Notes: generated by a model from the letters alone, not told the origin. 64,000 bases of DNA from Tenacibaculum finnmarkense (GCF_900239185.1 NZ_OENA01000080.1:16566-80565), one strand, 5' to 3'; shown: positions 53,801 through 63,532, numbered from the stretch's first letter. Made by a program: numbers and translations.

Positions 53801-53812
53801 TTACAAATGTAA
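53801..53812. promoter_or_regulatory. Palindromic site between promoter and start of the XRE-type gene
   Basis: TTACAAATGTAA, seven bases ahead of the ATG. The identical 12-mer recurs at 52479-52490 and similar TTAC-N4-GTAA sites at 52527-52538 and 52768-52779. Placement suits autorepression. Confidence 0.5.
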
Positions 53813-53819
53813 CTCAATT

Positions 53820-54236
53820 ATGGATATACTTATCAGATTAAAAAAAATACTTTCGTATTACAATTTAACATCGTCAACTTTTGCAGATACTATAGAGGTA
53901 CAACGCTCTAGTATATCTCATCTTCTATCTGGTAGAAATAAACCTAGTTTAGATTTCGTTATGAAAACGGTTAATAAATTTCCTGAAGTAGACTTATATT
54001 GGTTTTTATATGGCGAAGGAGAATTTCCTAAAAAAGAAAAAGTTGTTATAGCAGAAGAAATTAAAGAAGAAATCACAGAAAATAAAGAGGAAACAAAACC
54101 TACTCTACTCTCTGCAGATGAAAATTTAATAAAAAAAGTTGATTTAGAAATGAAGACACCTAATATCGGTGATAAAAAATTAGTGAAAATTATACTGCTG
54201 TATAACGATGGTAGTTTTAATGAATTTAATCAGTAA
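53820..54236 (+). CDS. XRE-family HTH transcriptional regulator
   Basis: 138 residues. The N-terminal HTH (residues about 5-60) has STFADTIEVQRSSISHLLSG and RNKPSLDFVMKTVNKFPEVD, the Cro/C1-type pattern common in Bacteroidota. The middle is glutamate-rich (EEIKEEITENKEETK) and the C-terminal 30 residues (KLVKIILLYNDGSFNEF) may be a ligand or dimer strand-helix. It is a single gene with a good promoter and a palindromic site before the start, suggesting self-regulation. Confidence 0.88.
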   Translation: MDILIRLKKILSYYNLTSSTFADTIEVQRSSISHLLSGRNKPSLDFVMKTVNKFPEVDLYWFLYGEGEFPKKEKVVIAEEIKEEITENKEETKPTLLSADENLIKKVDLEMKTPNIGDKKLVKIILLYNDGSFNEFNQ

Positions 54237-54238
54237 AA

Positions 54239-54277
54239 AAAAAGCGTAGCAATTTAAAATTGCTACGCTTTTTTTTA
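54239..54277. terminator. Bidirectional terminator
   Basis: Stem AAAAGCGTAGCAATTT / AAATTGCTACGCTTTTTTTT between the XRE-type gene and convergent fabG. Confidence 0.88.
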
Positions 54278-54291
54278 TGGTACTAAATATT

Positions 54292-55038
54292 TTATGTTAA
54301 CATACCTCCATCAACCGATAATGTTTGCCCTGTAATATACGCACTCATATCCGAAGCTAAAAATACACAAGCGTTTGCAATATCTTTTGGAGTACCTCCT
54401 CTTTTTAAAGGAATATCATTACGCCAAGCATCTACTACTTTTTCATCTAATTTTGCTGTCATTTCAGTTTCAATAAAACCAGGAGCAACTACGTTACTTC
54501 TAATATTTCTTGATCCTAACTCTAAAGCTACCGATTTAGAAAAACCTAAAATCCCTGCTTTTGAAGCTGCATAATTTGCTTGACCCGCATTTCCTTTTAA
54601 TCCAACTACTGAACTCATATTAATAATTGAGCCCGCTCGTTGTTTCATCATTGGTCTAATAACAGCTTTTGTTAAATTAAAAACAGATTTTAAATTAACT
54701 TCAATAACCTTATCAAAATCAGTTTCTGAAATACGCATCAATAAATTGTCTTTGGTAATACCCGCATTATTTACAAGTACATCAATTGTTTTAAATTCCT
54801 CTAAAACATTTTTTGCTAATTCTTGAGCTGCATCAAAATCAGCTGCGTTAGATTGATATCCTTTTGCTTTTACACCTAAAGTTGTTAATTCATTTTCCAA
54901 AGCTGTTGCTGCTTCAACCGATGAACTATAAGTAAACGCAATATTACATCCTTGGTTTGCAAATTCTAATGCAATACCCCTACCGATTCCTCTAGTAGCT
55001 CCTGTAATAATTGCTGTTTTATCTTTTAAAAGTTTCAT
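54292..55038 (-). CDS. fabG: 3-oxoacyl-[acyl-carrier-protein] reductase
   Basis: 248 residues, classical SDR. The NADP site TGATRGIGRGIA, the NNAG motif LVNNAGITKDN, and the catalytic Ser-Tyr-Lys (INMSSVVGLKGNAGQANYAASKAG) are present, and the C-terminal GYITGQTLSVDGGMLT is the FabG signature. It reduces 3-ketoacyl-ACP in fatty-acid elongation. No other fab gene is beside it. A pair of 24-bp direct repeats lies 170-250 bases upstream. Confidence 0.95.
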   Translation of the reverse strand: MKLLKDKTAIITGATRGIGRGIALEFANQGCNIAFTYSSSVEAATALENELTTLGVKAKGYQSNAADFDAAQELAKNVLEEFKTIDVLVNNAGITKDNLLMRISETDFDKVIEVNLKSVFNLTKAVIRPMMKQRAGSIINMSSVVGLKGNAGQANYAASKAGILGFSKSVALELGSRNIRSNVVAPGFIETEMTAKLDEKVVDAWRNDIPLKRGGTPKDIANACVFLASDMSAYITGQTLSVDGGMLT

Positions 55039-55203
55039 GTATTCGTTTTTTTAAAAAGTAAATATAAAAATAAAACTCAATTAAATAATATTGTTTATTA
55101 TAATTTAATGCTATTTTACATTTTTTATCATTTTAAGATTCTTCTTTTAATAAAATTAATAAAAGCTTACACCTAAAAATAATTATTAGTAATCATATTG
55201 TGT

Positions 55204-55283
55204 AAAAGGTAATTTAGTTATAGGCTAAAAAACCACTAAACATAATGACTGATTCTACAAAAAGGTACTATAGTTATAGGCTA
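55204..55283. repeat. Two 24-bp direct repeats upstream of fabG
   Basis: Copies at 55204-55227 and 55260-55283 share AAAAGGTA and TAGTTATAGGCTA with two mismatches, start-to-start distance 56 bases. They lie in the gene-free 476 bases between acn and fabG, on the 5' side of fabG. No other gene or RNA was seen there. Confidence 0.6.
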
Positions 55284-55465
55284 TAATACGCTAGTTGAAT
55301 TACAAATATAGTTTTTTTGGTTTTATTATATTTAATTTAAGGTTTTAATTTATCGTTAAAAATACAAAATTAAAAATGATAAAAAATAGTACTTATCCCC
55401 TATTTAAATTCTTATGCGATAGCGAAATAAAATCAGCATAAAATATAAACAAGCTCTAAAACAAA

Positions 55466-55493
55466 AAAACTCCAGATTTTCATCTAGAGTTTT
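55466..55493 (-). terminator. Terminator of the mitochondrial-type aconitase gene
   Basis: Stem AAACTCCAGAT / ATCTAGAGTTT with one mismatch, preceded on the plus strand by a run of A (T on the minus strand), 22 bases past the acn stop. Confidence 0.75.
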
Positions 55494-55514
55494 ATATATG
55501 TGATTAAAAAAAAA

Positions 55515-57782
55515 TTAAGCATTTTCTTTTTTAATTAAATTCAAGGCAGAACCTTCATTATACCATGCAATCTGTCCTTTATTATAGGTATGATTTACTT
55601 TAATAATATCTTTAGAATTATCAGCATGAACAATTTCAATCGTTAATTGTTTTGCTGGAGTAAATTCATTTAAATCAATAAAATTAAATGTATCATCTTC
55701 TTGAATTAAATCATAATCAGATTCTTCTGAAAAAGTCAATCCTAACATTCCTTGTTTTTTCAAATTCGTTTCATGAATACGTGCAAACGATTTTACAATA
55801 ACCGCTGCAACTCCTAAATGACGAGGCTCCATCGCGGCATGTTCTCTTGACGAACCCTCTCCATAATTATGATCACCAACAACAATTGTTTTTACATCCG
55901 CCGCTTTATATTTACGAGCAACATCTGGCACAGCACCAAACTGCCCATCTAATTGATTTTTTATAAAATTCGTCTTTTTTCCAAAAGCATTTACAGCACC
56001 AATTAAACAATTATTTGAAATATTATCTAAATGACCTCTATAGCGCAACCAAGGACCCGCCATCGAAATATGATCGGTAGTACATTTTCCAAAGGCTTTA
56101 ATTAATAATTTTGCACCCGTAATATTATTACCCAACGGAGTAAAAGGTGTTAATAATTCTAAACGGTTAGATTTTGGATTTACTTTAATTTCAATATTAC
56201 TTCCATCTTCTGTTGGCGCTAAATATCCATCATCTTTTACCTCAAAACCTTTTGGCGGCAACTCCCAGCCAGTTGGTTCATCAAGCATTACCTCTTCACC
56301 ATTTTCATTAATTAAAAAATCTGTTATCGGATTAAAATCTAAACGCCCCGCAATAGTAATTGCCGCAACCATTTCTGGCGAAGCAACAAAAGCGTGGGTA
56401 TTTGGGTTTCCATCGGCACGTTTTGCAAAGTTTCTATTAAACGAATGAATGATTGAATTTTTCGGCGCATTTTTTGGATCTTCATACCGAGCCCATTGCC
56501 CGATACACGGACCACAAGCATTGGTAAAAATAGTCGCATCTAGCTTTTCAAAAATTCCTAAAATCCCATCTCTATCTGCGGTATATCTTACTTTTTCAGA
56601 ACCAGGATTAATTCCAAAATCAGCTTTTGTTTTCAAACCTTTATCAATCGCTTGCTGTGCAATTGACGAAGCTCTTGATAAATCTTCATAAGAAGAATTT
56701 GTACAAGAACCGATTAATCCCCATTCAACTTTTAAAGGCCACTGATTTTCAGTTGCTTTCTCGGTCATCTCACCACCAATTTTTGTAGATAAATCTGGTG
56801 TAAAAGGACCATTAATTAAAGGACCTAATTCCGATAAATTAATTTCAATAACCTGATCAAAATATTTCTCAGGGTTTTCATACACTTGCGGATCACCCGT
56901 TAAATGTTCTTTCACTAAATTCGCCGCATCGGCAACATCACCTCTATCGGTAGCACGCAAATAACGCTCCATCGATTTATCATAACCAAAAGTAGAAGTT
57001 GTAGCACCTATTTCGGCACCCATATTACAAATTGTTCCCTTACCAGTACATGACATTCCAATAGCACCTTCGCCAAAATATTCAACAATTGCCCCTGTTC
57101 CTCCTTTTGCCGAAACAATACCAGCAACTTTTAAAATTACATCTTTTGGTGCTGTCCAACCAGATAATTTACCTGTTAATTTCACACCAATTAATTTCGG
57201 AAATTTCAATTCCCAAGGCATTCCCGCCATAACATCTACGGCATCGGCACCCCCAACACCAATAGCAACCATCCCTAGTCCACCCGCGTTAACGGTATGC
57301 GAATCAGTACCAATCATCATTCCACCAGGAAAGGCATAATTTTCTAAAACCACCTGATGAATAATTCCGGCACCAGGTTTCCAAAAACCGATACCATATT
57401 TATTAGATACCGATTCTAAGAAATTAAAAACCTCATTTGAATTATTTAAAGCCGCTTGCAAATCAGAAGAAGCACCATTTTTTGCTTGAATTAAATGATC
57501 ACAATGCACCGTTGTCGGAACAGCCACTTGTTTTTTACCCGCTTGCATAAATTGCAACAAAGCCATTTGTGCCGTAGCATCCTGACAGGCAATTCTATCG
57601 GGCGCAAAATCGACATAATCTGTTCCTCTTTTAAAAGGAGTCGTTGCTTTTTCGTCCCACAAATGCGTATATAAAATTTTCTCAGAAAGTGTTAAAGGCT
57701 TGTTTGTTAATTTTCGAGCTAATTTTACACGTTCCTCTAATTTACCGTAAACGGCTTTAATCATATCAATATCAAATGCCAT
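55515..57782 (-). CDS. acn: Aconitate hydratase, mitochondrial (ACO2-like) type
   Basis: 755 residues. The three [4Fe-4S] ligands are Cys360 in [10 protein letters not shown] and Cys423/Cys426 in [27 protein letters not shown] and the C-terminal swivel-domain [22 protein letters not shown] are also present. It isomerises citrate and isocitrate in the TCA cycle. The length is that of the mitochondrial class rather than bacterial AcnA (about 890). A second, unrelated-class aconitase (acnB) lies about 2.6 kb upstream on the same strand, with a two-gene accessory cassette between them. Confidence 0.95.
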   Translation of the reverse strand: MAFDIDMIKAVYGKLEERVKLARKLTNKPLTLSEKILYTHLWDEKATTPFKRGTDYVDFAPDRIACQDATAQMALLQFMQAGKKQVAVPTTVHCDHLIQAKNGASSDLQAALNNSNEVFNFLESVSNKYGIGFWKPGAGIIHQVVLENYAFPGGMMIGTDSHTVNAGGLGMVAIGVGGADAVDVMAGMPWELKFPKLIGVKLTGKLSGWTAPKDVILKVAGIVSAKGGTGAIVEYFGEGAIGMSCTGKGTICNMGAEIGATTSTFGYDKSMERYLRATDRGDVADAANLVKEHLTGDPQVYENPEKYFDQVIEINLSELGPLINGPFTPDLSTKIGGEMTEKATENQWPLKVEWGLIGSCTNSSYEDLSRASSIAQQAIDKGLKTKADFGINPGSEKVRYTADRDGILGIFEKLDATIFTNACGPCIGQWARYEDPKNAPKNSIIHSFNRNFAKRADGNPNTHAFVASPEMVAAITIAGRLDFNPITDFLINENGEEVMLDEPTGWELPPKGFEVKDDGYLAPTEDGSNIEIKVNPKSNRLELLTPFTPLGNNITGAKLLIKAFGKCTTDHISMAGPWLRYRGHLDNISNNCLIGAVNAFGKKTNFIKNQLDGQFGAVPDVARKYKAADVKTIVVGDHNYGEGSSREHAAMEPRHLGVAAVIVKSFARIHETNLKKQGMLGLTFSEESDYDLIQEDDTFNFIDLNEFTPAKQLTIEIVHADNSKDIIKVNHTYNKGQIAWYNEGSALNLIKKENA

Positions 57783-57921
57783 AAGATTGTTATTATATTA
57801 AGTACTTAAAAAGTACAAAATATATTTCGACTACAAAAAAATACAGATCAATATAGAATCATTATAAAAAAGAAACCATCAATATTAAGTATATCATAAT
57901 CAGTTATTTGGATATTAATTT

Positions 57922-58003
57922 GAAGCAATTTCCCGCTTTCCGCACTCGCTTTTTTTTGAAGAAAAATCAAAAAAAGAGCTCAAACAAAGCGTCAATCAGG
58001 GCT
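57922..58003. repeat. Dispersed intergenic repeat, copy C
   Basis: GAAGCAATTTCCCGCTTTCC then GCACTCGCTTTTTTTT, ending CAATCAGGGCT; same family as 23218-23305 and 50880-50960. It lies between acn and the accessory cassette, in a 351-base gene-free stretch. Confidence 0.85.
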
Positions 58004-58133
58004 AGGCATTTTTACTCATTAACAAAATAAGTAACTTTAGTTTTAAATTTAGATTTTAACAGAATTAAAGATTAGTACAAGTATTTTTACTTCTATCTTC
58101 AAACAATTAAAAACTCTCTTTATTTTACATCAA

Positions 58134-59315
58134 TTACATTTCTATTAAATATTGACCTTTTAAATCTTTATCAGAAACATCAACCTTCTCTTCTTTTTTA
58201 AATTGTTCAAAAAGATTATGTTTTTCTCTCTGAAACTCTTTTAATATATCACGTTTAAGTTTTATTCTTGAGATGTGTGAAAATTCTTTTTCTAATTCAA
58301 TTTTTGATATTTTAGTTTGAAATTCAATACTTTTTTGTTTTACATAATATTTTGGAAATCCAAATTGTATAAAACAAATTCCTTTAGCATCAGCATAATT
58401 GAATTGATACTCTGCTTCCATTTCTCCAAAAATTAAAATTCCAGATTTTCCAAGACTTATAATATCTGTTTGTTCAATATTTTTTCCTTGGAATGCTGTT
58501 AGTTTTATTTTACCAATATTTCCTTTAAGCCATTTAAATTTTGATGGAAATATTCCTTTTTCATTAATCCCGATTTCCATATCTACAATTCGATTAAACT
58601 TAATTGAAGAATATTCACTCTGAGTGAAACTAAACAAATACTCGAAAACATATTTACTATTTTTAAAATCTGTAGATAAAATTTTTTGAATCTTTTTATC
58701 TTTTAAAACGTTAATTAATTGTAGTTTACGATGTACTAAATCTTGAATTTTATTAACTAAAACTTTTGTTTCTTTTACTGTTGATTCAATTGTATATTTA
58801 ATAATATTATTTTCCTTAGTTTTTTCGATAATTAATTTCCATGGATGTAAAGTTGTCATTGAAAACACATCTTTCGTCCAATCATTTCGTTTAATTTCTC
58901 CTTCAATTAAAATTTGATTCGACTTATGATCAAACCTAATATTCAAACTATTTATTTGATAAGTTGAGTCATCAGGAAGTAATTCATAAATACTTTTTTG
59001 TAAATCATTTTCATCTATTGTATCAACTAAATTTTTATTTACCCCAATCCATTCTGCTTGAGAACTAAATCTATTAATATTACTTTCTTTATTTGATTGT
59101 TTATTTCTTAATATATTAAATTCCTTTGGACTTAAAAGTATACTCGAAATAATGGGTACTAAATCTTCTCTTTTATTTTTTTTATTAAAAACACCTCTTT
59201 TTTGAAGAAGAAATTTTAAGTCAGAATCACTTAAATTACTTGCACTAACAAGAGGTCTTATTCCTTCTCCATGAGGTAACAACGATTTAATTTTAATATC
59301 ACTATTTGAATTCAA
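58134..59315 (-). CDS. GapS4b-like protein (putative anti-phage cassette, second gene)
   Basis: 393 residues, no signal peptide or membrane helix. The N-terminus (IKSLLPHGEGIRPLVSASNL, then DSDLKFLLQKRGVF, LVPIISSILLSPKEF) resembles what I recall of GapS4b, the second component of the GAPS4 defence system. The rest is basic and helical (KTKENNIIKYTIES, VHRKLQLINVLKDKKIQ) with no catalytic motif I can name. The start is TTG 59315, overlapping the end of the preceding gene by 14 bases, so the two proteins are coupled and probably form a complex. Identity is a pattern match from memory; a profile search would decide. Confidence 0.62.
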   Translation of the reverse strand: MNSNSDIKIKSLLPHGEGIRPLVSASNLSDSDLKFLLQKRGVFNKKNKREDLVPIISSILLSPKEFNILRNKQSNKESNINRFSSQAEWIGVNKNLVDTIDENDLQKSIYELLPDDSTYQINSLNIRFDHKSNQILIEGEIKRNDWTKDVFSMTTLHPWKLIIEKTKENNIIKYTIESTVKETKVLVNKIQDLVHRKLQLINVLKDKKIQKILSTDFKNSKYVFEYLFSFTQSEYSSIKFNRIVDMEIGINEKGIFPSKFKWLKGNIGKIKLTAFQGKNIEQTDIISLGKSGILIFGEMEAEYQFNYADAKGICFIQFGFPKYYVKQKSIEFQTKISKIELEKEFSHISRIKLKRDILKEFQREKHNLFEQFKKEEKVDVSDKDLKGQYLIEM

Positions 59316-60228
59316 TATTTCTAAAATTTAAATTAAACGAACTTATAGTTATTTTTTTTATGAATTTGAAATCCAAAAATTCCAATTTAACCTCTTCTAC
59401 TTTATCCCCATGTCTATCTCCATTATAATCAGGGAATAATATATAAATTTTCTTAGCCCAACTATCTGTTAATGCTTGTGAAAGGCTAATTAATTTTCTC
59501 AAATAATCTTCTTCAAATAAATCTATTGTTGTTATAACTAAATATTCATCATCATCATTTTCTACTTTAATAGGAATAATACTTGTATTTATATATTGAA
59601 CTGGTAAAATAGGACTACTTGATTTTCGATGTCCTGCAGTAATATTATACCCAGTTCTTGGATGAAAAAACTCAATATTAGAATTTTTAAATTTATCTTT
59701 AACAAAATTAATTGAGTTAAATAAAAAACCTGCTCTATTATTATCAACTAAATATATTGATTCAAATTCTAAATTATCATCAATATTAAAATCACCTAAT
59801 TTTTCAATTACATCATTATAATCACTTTTATTGTCTAGCCAAAAAATCACACCATTTACTTTATTTCTAAAATTTGACCTTGTATTTTTTAATCTATATT
59901 TCAAACTTGATTTTTCATAACATTTTGAAGCAAATGCGATATCTTCTAAATGTGATTTAAATTTTGAAGTAGGATTTGAAGGATAGGAATCATTATATTT
60001 TGATGAAATTAAAATATGCATTTGAGTTTCTGAAATCAAAGGACATTGATAATTAAAAACAAAATCTACTCCATGATTTTTTCTGTTTGAATTAGAAATC
60101 TTATGCTCTTTTGGATTTGAACACTCTATGTCCCTTCCTGTTATTATAGAATCCCAACCAATCAACTCTAATAATTTAGTAACAACATCCTCTCCAAATT
60201 CACCTCTTTTTTTTGAAACTTCTCCCAT
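59302..60228 (-). CDS. GapS4a-like putative nuclease (anti-phage cassette, first gene)
   Basis: 308 residues. An N-terminal helix KKRGEFGEDVVTKLLELIGW, then NHGVDFVFNY (Asp55) and ILISSKYNDSYPSNP (Lys77), form a PD-(D/E)XK-like nuclease core with Ser in place of the usual acidic residue before x-Lys. YPSNPTSKFKSHLEDIAFA follows. The pattern resembles GapS4a of the two-gene GAPS4 anti-phage system. A conserved basic YRLKNTRSNFRNKVNGVIFWLD segment and a C-terminal LYILFPDYNGDRHGDK-like part follow. It lies between acnB and acn, with the GapS4b-like gene overlapping its 3' end. Annotation is tentative but the two-gene order supports it. Confidence 0.65.
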   Translation of the reverse strand: MGEVSKKRGEFGEDVVTKLLELIGWDSIITGRDIECSNPKEHKISNSNRKNHGVDFVFNYQCPLISETQMHILISSKYNDSYPSNPTSKFKSHLEDIAFASKCYEKSSLKYRLKNTRSNFRNKVNGVIFWLDNKSDYNDVIEKLGDFNIDDNLEFESIYLVDNNRAGFLFNSINFVKDKFKNSNIEFFHPRTGYNITAGHRKSSSPILPVQYINTSIIPIKVENDDDEYLVITTIDLFEEDYLRKLISLSQALTDSWAKKIYILFPDYNGDRHGDKVEEVKLEFLDFKFIKKITISSFNLNFRNIEFK

Positions 60229-60335
60229 TTTAATTTTTGATTCTTTTTTTAAGCTCTTTTAGATTTTCTTTTCTCTTTTACCAAATTTAGTAAATTTTTA
60301 CTAGTTTTAAACATCTATTAATTTAGAAGCACAAA

Positions 60336-60365
60336 AAAACCAATGAAGCGAACTTCATTGGTTTT
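60336..60365 (-). terminator. Terminator of acnB
   Basis: Stem AAAACCAATGAAG / CTTCATTGGTTTT around a four-base loop (TTCG on the minus strand), followed by a T-run on the minus strand, 45 bases past the acnB stop. It separates acnB from the cassette. Confidence 0.88.
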
Positions 60366-60409
60366 GATAACTATTATATTAAAATGATTTTTATAAAATC
60401 ATCCTGTAA

Positions 60410-63187
60410 TTATTTCACTAATAATTTATGAGAAGGCTTAAACATTGTTAAGTTAATACCTTTTACCGCTGCAACGTATTCTTCAATCGAAGGAGTTCTT
60501 CCTAATATTGTAGATAAAACAACAACTGGTGTTGATGAAAGTAACGATTCTCCTTTTTTCTCATCAGAATCTTTAACAACTCTTCCTTGAAAAAGACGTG
60601 TAGATGTTGCCATTACAGTATCACCAACCGATGCTTTTTCTTGATTCCCCATACAAAGGTTACAACCAGGACGCTCTAAATATAACATGTTTTCGTATTT
60701 TGTACGTGCCGATCCTTTAGGGTCATTATCGTCAAATTCGAAACCAGAATATTTTTGTAAAACTGCCCAATCACCTTCTGCTTTTAATTCATCTACAATA
60801 TTATAAGTAGGTGGTGCAACAACTAAAGGAGCTTTAAATTCAACTTTACCGTTTTGCTCTTCAATGTTTTTAAGCATTTGAGCCAAAATTTTCATATCAC
60901 CTTTATGAACCATACACGATCCAATAAATCCTAAATCTACTTTTTTATCTCCTCCGTAAAAAGAAAGTGGTCTAATAGTATCATGTGTATAACGTTTAGA
61001 AACATCGTCATTATATACATCAGGATCTGCAATCATTGGCTCATTGATAAGATCTAAATCTACTTCAAATTCTGCGAAATAATTTGCATTTGCATCAGGA
61101 GTTAATGCTGGCTTATCACCAGATTTAATTTCTGAAATTCTTTTATCAGCAATATCAATCAATCCTTGAAGAACCTGTTTTTGGTTGTCCATTTTCTTGT
61201 CGATCATAATCTGAATTCTACCTTTCGCAATCTCTAAAGATTCGATTAAAGTAGCATCTTCAGAAATACAGATAGAAGCTTTTGCTTTCATTTCTGCAGT
61301 CCAATCTGTAAAAGTAAATGCTTGATCGGCAGTAAGAGTTCCTATATGAACCTCAATAATTTTCCCTTGAAAAACATTTTCACCATCAAATTTATCAAGC
61401 ATTTGAGATTGCGTTGCATGAACAACATCACGAAAATCCATATAGCTTTTCATCTCTCCTTTAAAGGTAACTTTTACCGATTGAGGAATTGGCATAGACG
61501 CCTCACCTGTAGCAAGTGCCAAGGCAACTGTTCCTGAATCTGCACCAAAAGCAACACCTTTTGACATTCTTGTATGAGAATCTCCACCGATAATTATTGC
61601 CCAATCATCCACAGTAAGATCGTTTAAAACCTTGTGAATTACATCGGTCATTGGCTTGTATTTATTCTGAGGATCTCTTGCGGTGATTAAACCAAAATCA
61701 TTCATAAACTTCATCAGTCTAGGAATATTTGCTTTTGATTTATCGTCCCAAACTGAAGCCGTATGACAACCCGATTGGTATCCACCATCAACAATAGGAG
61801 AAATTACAGTTGCTGCCATCATCTCTAATTCTTGAGAAGTCATAAGTCCTGTAGTATCTTGCGAACCTACAATATTTACTTCAACACGAACATCAGAACC
61901 AGCGTGTAAAACTTTACCTGGTGTTGTACCAACCGCATTTTTATTAAATATTTTTTCAACGGCAGTTAACCCCTGTCCTTCAATTGAAATTTCTTTTGAT
62001 GAAGCAAATACAGGAATAATATCAGTACCTAATACTTTTGAAGCAAAGGCTTGTAATTTTTTACCAAATACAACAGCGTAAGATCCTCCAGCTTTTATAA
62101 ACTCGGCTTTTTGAGGAGTTAATGAAGCTGAAATGTCCATTAATTCTTGCGTACCGTTGTATAATTTTTTTTCTTTAGTATTTACAGTAAGTACAGTACC
62201 TGTAGCTACAGAATATGCTTCTTTTAAAATAGGTTCTCCATCAGCATCTCTAACAGTATTACCTGCTTCATCCTTTTGTTTAACCCAGTTTTTAAGATCA
62301 ATACCAATACCTCCAGTTACTCCAACGGTTGTTAAAAAAATTGGAGAAATTCCGTTTGTACCTGCAATAATTGGCGCTATATTTATAAAAGGAACATAAG
62401 GGCTCGATTTTATACCTGTCCATAAAGCCACGTTATTTACACCTGACATTCTAGATGAACCAACTCCCATTGTACCTTTATCGGCAATTAACATCACTCT
62501 TTTGTCAGGGTGTTGTTTTTGTAAAGCAATCAGTTCGTTTTGTTGCTCTTTATTATGTTCGAACAAACATTGACCATGTAATTCACGGTCAGAACGAGAA
62601 TGTGCATCACCTCCTGGCGAAAGTAAATCAGTAGAAATATCTCCGATACCTGCTACAAAAGTTACAATTTCAATTTCCTCTTCAATTTCAGGAAGCTTTG
62701 TGAAAAATTCTGCTTTGGCATAACTTTCTATAAGTTCTTTAGCGATGTCATTTCCACTTTTGAAAGCATTTTCTAAACGCTCCATATCTGCTTCGTAAAG
62801 AAAAACTTGTGTTTTTAAAACGTCACTTGCTTGTTTTGCTAAAGAAGTATCATTTCCTAAAGCAATATCTAACAATACTTTTATTGAAGGACCTCCCTTC
62901 ATGTGTGATAACTGTTCAAAAGCAAAGGCAGGTGTAATTTCTTTAAGTGTAGTTTCACCTAAAATAATTTCCTTTAAAAATTTTGATTTTACTACAGCAG
63001 CACTAGTTGTTCCTGGTAATACATTATAGATAAAAAAGTTTATAGAATCTTGTCTATACTCATTTTTTACATCTTTAATTTGTGTAATGATTTCGCTTAG
63101 TAATTCAGCACCATCAATTGGTTTAGGATGAAGTCCTTGAGTTTTACGAACTTCAATTTCCTTTATATAATCTTTATAAATATTCAT
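60410..63187 (-). CDS. acnB: Aconitate hydratase B
   Basis: 925 residues, the AcnB class with an N-terminal HEAT-like and swivel domain before the catalytic core. The Fe-S ligands are Cys758 in GFIGSCMVHKGD and Cys842/Cys845 in PGCNLCMGNQ. GGDSHTRMSKGVAFGADSG supplies the active-site His/Arg region. It interconverts citrate and isocitrate, and AcnB proteins may also act on 2-methylisocitrate and bind mRNA when apo. It is slightly longer than Escherichia coli AcnB (865). An acn-like peptide remnant lies just upstream (63240-63296). Confidence 0.95.
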   Translation of the reverse strand: MNIYKDYIKEIEVRKTQGLHPKPIDGAELLSEIITQIKDVKNEYRQDSINFFIYNVLPGTTSAAVVKSKFLKEIILGETTLKEITPAFAFEQLSHMKGGPSIKVLLDIALGNDTSLAKQASDVLKTQVFLYEADMERLENAFKSGNDIAKELIESYAKAEFFTKLPEIEEEIEIVTFVAGIGDISTDLLSPGGDAHSRSDRELHGQCLFEHNKEQQNELIALQKQHPDKRVMLIADKGTMGVGSSRMSGVNNVALWTGIKSSPYVPFINIAPIIAGTNGISPIFLTTVGVTGGIGIDLKNWVKQKDEAGNTVRDADGEPILKEAYSVATGTVLTVNTKEKKLYNGTQELMDISASLTPQKAEFIKAGGSYAVVFGKKLQAFASKVLGTDIIPVFASSKEISIEGQGLTAVEKIFNKNAVGTTPGKVLHAGSDVRVEVNIVGSQDTTGLMTSQELEMMAATVISPIVDGGYQSGCHTASVWDDKSKANIPRLMKFMNDFGLITARDPQNKYKPMTDVIHKVLNDLTVDDWAIIIGGDSHTRMSKGVAFGADSGTVALALATGEASMPIPQSVKVTFKGEMKSYMDFRDVVHATQSQMLDKFDGENVFQGKIIEVHIGTLTADQAFTFTDWTAEMKAKASICISEDATLIESLEIAKGRIQIMIDKKMDNQKQVLQGLIDIADKRISEIKSGDKPALTPDANANYFAEFEVDLDLINEPMIADPDVYNDDVSKRYTHDTIRPLSFYGGDKKVDLGFIGSCMVHKGDMKILAQMLKNIEEQNGKVEFKAPLVVAPPTYNIVDELKAEGDWAVLQKYSGFEFDDNDPKGSARTKYENMLYLERPGCNLCMGNQEKASVGDTVMATSTRLFQGRVVKDSDEKKGESLLSSTPVVVLSTILGRTPSIEEYVAAVKGINLTMFKPSHKLLVK

Positions 63188-63239
63188 AAAAGATTTGTTT
63201 TTAATGTTAATGGATTACTGCTAAATCATCTAATTGTTT

Positions 63240-63296
63240 TTATACTTTTTCAGATTTACAATAAATTCCTTTGACGATATCAATGTCAAAGCCCAT
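63240..63296 (-). pseudogene. Remnant resembling the N-terminus of acn, upstream of acnB
   Basis: An 18-codon frame MGFDIDIVKGIYCKSEKV ending in TAA. It matches the start of the acn product at 57782 ([19 protein letters not shown]) at about ten positions without gaps. It lies 52 bases before the acnB ATG. Either it is the leftover 5' end of a duplicated mitochondrial-type aconitase gene or a leader peptide. The similarity is seen; the history is inferred. Confidence 0.6.
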
Positions 63297-63476
63297 ATAT
63301 TTCAGTTAATTTTTGCCACACAAAAGTACTATTTTTAACTCAATTTTAAAAGATAAACAATAAAATGGCTTAATTAGTAATTAAAGTATAATTTTTTATT
63401 AAAAAAAACAATATATTATAAATATAAGTAGCGTCAAATGTTAATTTATTATCAAATTAGCAATTTGATCTAATTT
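63297..63476. other. AT-rich spacer between acnB leader and rnpB
   Basis: No gene, repeat or recognised RNA. The acnB promoter should lie here, but no clean TAnnTTTG box was found on the minus strand. Confidence 0.4.
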
Positions 63477-63513
63477 AAAAACCCTTAAAACAATGGTTGT
63501 TTTAAGGGTTTTT
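63477..63513 (-). terminator. Terminator of the RNase P RNA gene
   Basis: Stem AAAACCCTTAAAACA / TTGTTTTAAGGGTTTT, 20 bases past the RNA 3' end; AT-rich T-tract on the minus strand. Confidence 0.75.
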
Positions 63514-63532
63514 AAGTATTAAAAGTTAAAAA

